Assembly: GCA_938040985.1 (NCBI GenBank)
Contig: CALHZD010000063.1
Span: forward strand, 1-15,409
Length of the DNA: 15,409 bases
Direction of reading: 5' to 3'
Origin: an uncultured Propionivibrio sp.
Lineage (GTDB): Bacteria; Pseudomonadota; Gammaproteobacteria; Burkholderiales; Rhodocyclaceae
The translations under genes were made by a program, and so were the position numbers. How positions within the stretch are numbered: position 1 is the first letter of the stretch; the number at the start of each line of letters is the position of its first letter. Below are positions 14,566-15,409 of the stretch, piece after piece. The notes beneath the pieces are model-generated. The model worked only from the letters and a program-made list of their open reading frames with translations, was not told the DNA's origin and searched no databases.

Positions 14566-14895
14566 ATGCTGATTTGGCGCGGCTGGGGCATATTAGCCTT
14601 CGCATTGCCTATGGGCGCTTGTGTTCTGGTCTGGATGGGGTTGGAGCATTTTCTCGGCGAGGCCCGGACCCAAAGCAACCCCTGGTTTCTGGGCGCATCG
14701 CTGGCGCTCTCCTCGGTTCTGGTCTCTTGGCTCGGCTGGCGGCTCAACCGTCGTGAAATAGTCGATCAGCAGACGGGCATGTGCACACGGGTCAAAGGCA
14801 AGCACGATTTGTTTTTTGTGCCAATGGAAGACGTTGGCGTGGCGGGCATTCTGGTCGGCCTGTTTCTCGCATTCAATCTGAAATCACTTTTTTGA
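14566..14895 (+). CDS. Small predicted membrane protein of unknown function
   Basis: I cannot assign a function. The 109-residue protein starts MLIWRGWG and has three hydrophobic segments: about residues 9-25, 40-56 and 91-106. Between the second and third lies a charged loop (LNRREIVDQQTG, RVKGKHDLFFVPME). The IWRGWG start and the HDLFF(V/I)PME motif recall a widespread family of small uncharacterised membrane proteins, from memory only. I chose ATG 14566, with GGAAGA 5 bases upstream. The in-frame start at 14473 would begin right after the sucB stop and add 31 residues with no family look. The stop TGA overlaps the GAGG ribosome-binding site of lpdA, so the two are probably translated from one transcript. 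Confidence 0.75.
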   Translation: MLIWRGWGILAFALPMGACVLVWMGLEHFLGEARTQSNPWFLGASLALSSVLVSWLGWRLNRREIVDQQTGMCTRVKGKHDLFFVPMEDVGVAGILVGLFLAFNLKSLF

Positions 14896-14906
14896 GGTTT
14901 TTCATC

Positions 14907-15409
14907 ATGAGCAAAGCATTCGACGTCATCGTCATCGGCGCCGGCCCCGGCGGCTATGTTGCGGCCATCCGCGCCGCGCAACTGGGCTTCCATGTCGCCT
15001 GCATTGACGAGTGGAAAAACGAAAAGGGCGACCCCGCCCCCGGCGGCGTCTGCACCAATGCGGGCTGCATCCCAAGCAAGGCGCTGCTGCAAAGCAGCGA
15101 GTATTACGCGCAGGCCGCGCATCACTTTGGCGAACACGGCATTAGCCTCAAAGACCTGAAAATGGATGTCGCAAAAATGCTCGCCCGCAAGGATGGCGTG
15201 GTTAAGCAGAATAACGAGGGCATTCTCTATCTGTTCAAAAAGAACAAGGTCACCTTCTTCCACGGTCGCGGCTCTTTCCTGAAAACAGTCGATGGCGGCT
15301 ATGAAATCGCTGTGACGGGCGATAAACCGGCAATCGTCACGGGCAGACAGATCATCGTCGCCACCGGCTCGCGCCCGCGCCAGCTCCCCGACATGCCGTT
15401 TGATGAAGC
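14907..15409 (+). CDS. lpdA: Dihydrolipoamide dehydrogenase (E3), 5' part only
   Basis: E3 reoxidises the dihydrolipoyl arm of E2 and passes electrons through FAD to NAD+. The first 167 codons are in the window; the gene runs off the right edge. The FAD-binding GAGPGG (residues 11-16) follows a VIVI strand. The redox disulfide C49/C54 lies in GGVCTNAGCIPSKALL, where most relatives have GG(T)C(L/T)NVGC. An insertion before it (EWKNEKGDPAPGG) is typical of betaproteobacterial OdhL. The ATGSRP motif near the end marks the FAD domain. ATG 14907 has GAGG (14894-14897) 9 bases upstream. The position directly after sucA and sucB supports a 2-oxoglutarate dehydrogenase E3, probably shared with other complexes. 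Confidence 0.95.
   Translation, partial: MSKAFDVIVIGAGPGGYVAAIRAAQLGFHVACIDEWKNEKGDPAPGGVCTNAGCIPSKALLQSSEYYAQAAHHFGEHGISLKDLKMDVAKMLARKDGVVKQNNEGILYLFKKNKVTFFHGRGSFLKTVDGGYEIAVTGDKPAIVTGRQIIVATGSRPRQLPDMPFDE

Overview
The window looks like a chromosomal housekeeping region of a betaproteobacterium, most likely Burkholderiales or a relative. It is GC-rich. It carries the order mlaF-E-D-A-C-B, an ABC ATPase and permease pair, ibaG, murA, hisG, hisD, which I know from Neisseria and Burkholderia relatives. It also has a Burkholderia-like 2-oxoglutarate dehydrogenase operon. I see no insertion sequence, CRISPR array, tRNA, rRNA or prophage gene. The genus cannot be fixed from this sequence alone.

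Left arm, minus strand (9915 down to 258). Eleven genes lie nearly end to end, often with ATGA-type overlaps, and a twelfth, hemG, follows after about 110 bases. The first six encode a complete Mla phospholipid-trafficking system. It comprises the MlaF ATPase, MlaE permease, MlaD MCE protein, outer-membrane lipoprotein MlaA, periplasmic carrier MlaC and STAS protein MlaB. Next come an ABC-2 type exporter of unassigned substrate (YadG/YadH-like), an IbaG/BolA-family protein and MurA, the first committed enzyme of peptidoglycan synthesis. HisG (short form) and HisD of histidine synthesis follow, then a HemG-type protoporphyrinogen oxidase. The rest of the his operon does not follow hisD. The first 257 bases hold no convincing complete gene.

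Centre (9916-10297). A 382-base divergent regulatory region separates the arms. It holds a perfect TATAAT box for the mla operon. It also holds an extended -10 promoter for sucA, with two 7-base direct repeats at its -35 end, a dyad in its spacer and another dyad upstream.

Right arm, plus strand (10298 to the end). This is the 2-oxoglutarate dehydrogenase operon: sucA (E1), sucB (E2), a small predicted membrane protein of unknown function, and lpdA (E3, cut by the window edge). A long two-tier hairpin sits between sucA and sucB. A terminator-like hairpin sits between sucB and the small membrane gene. Both could set E1:E2:E3 ratios.

I found no clearly new biological system. The items most worth a second look are the small membrane gene inside the dehydrogenase operon, the RNA and DNA structures that punctuate that operon, and the hemG gene in place of the rest of the his operon.
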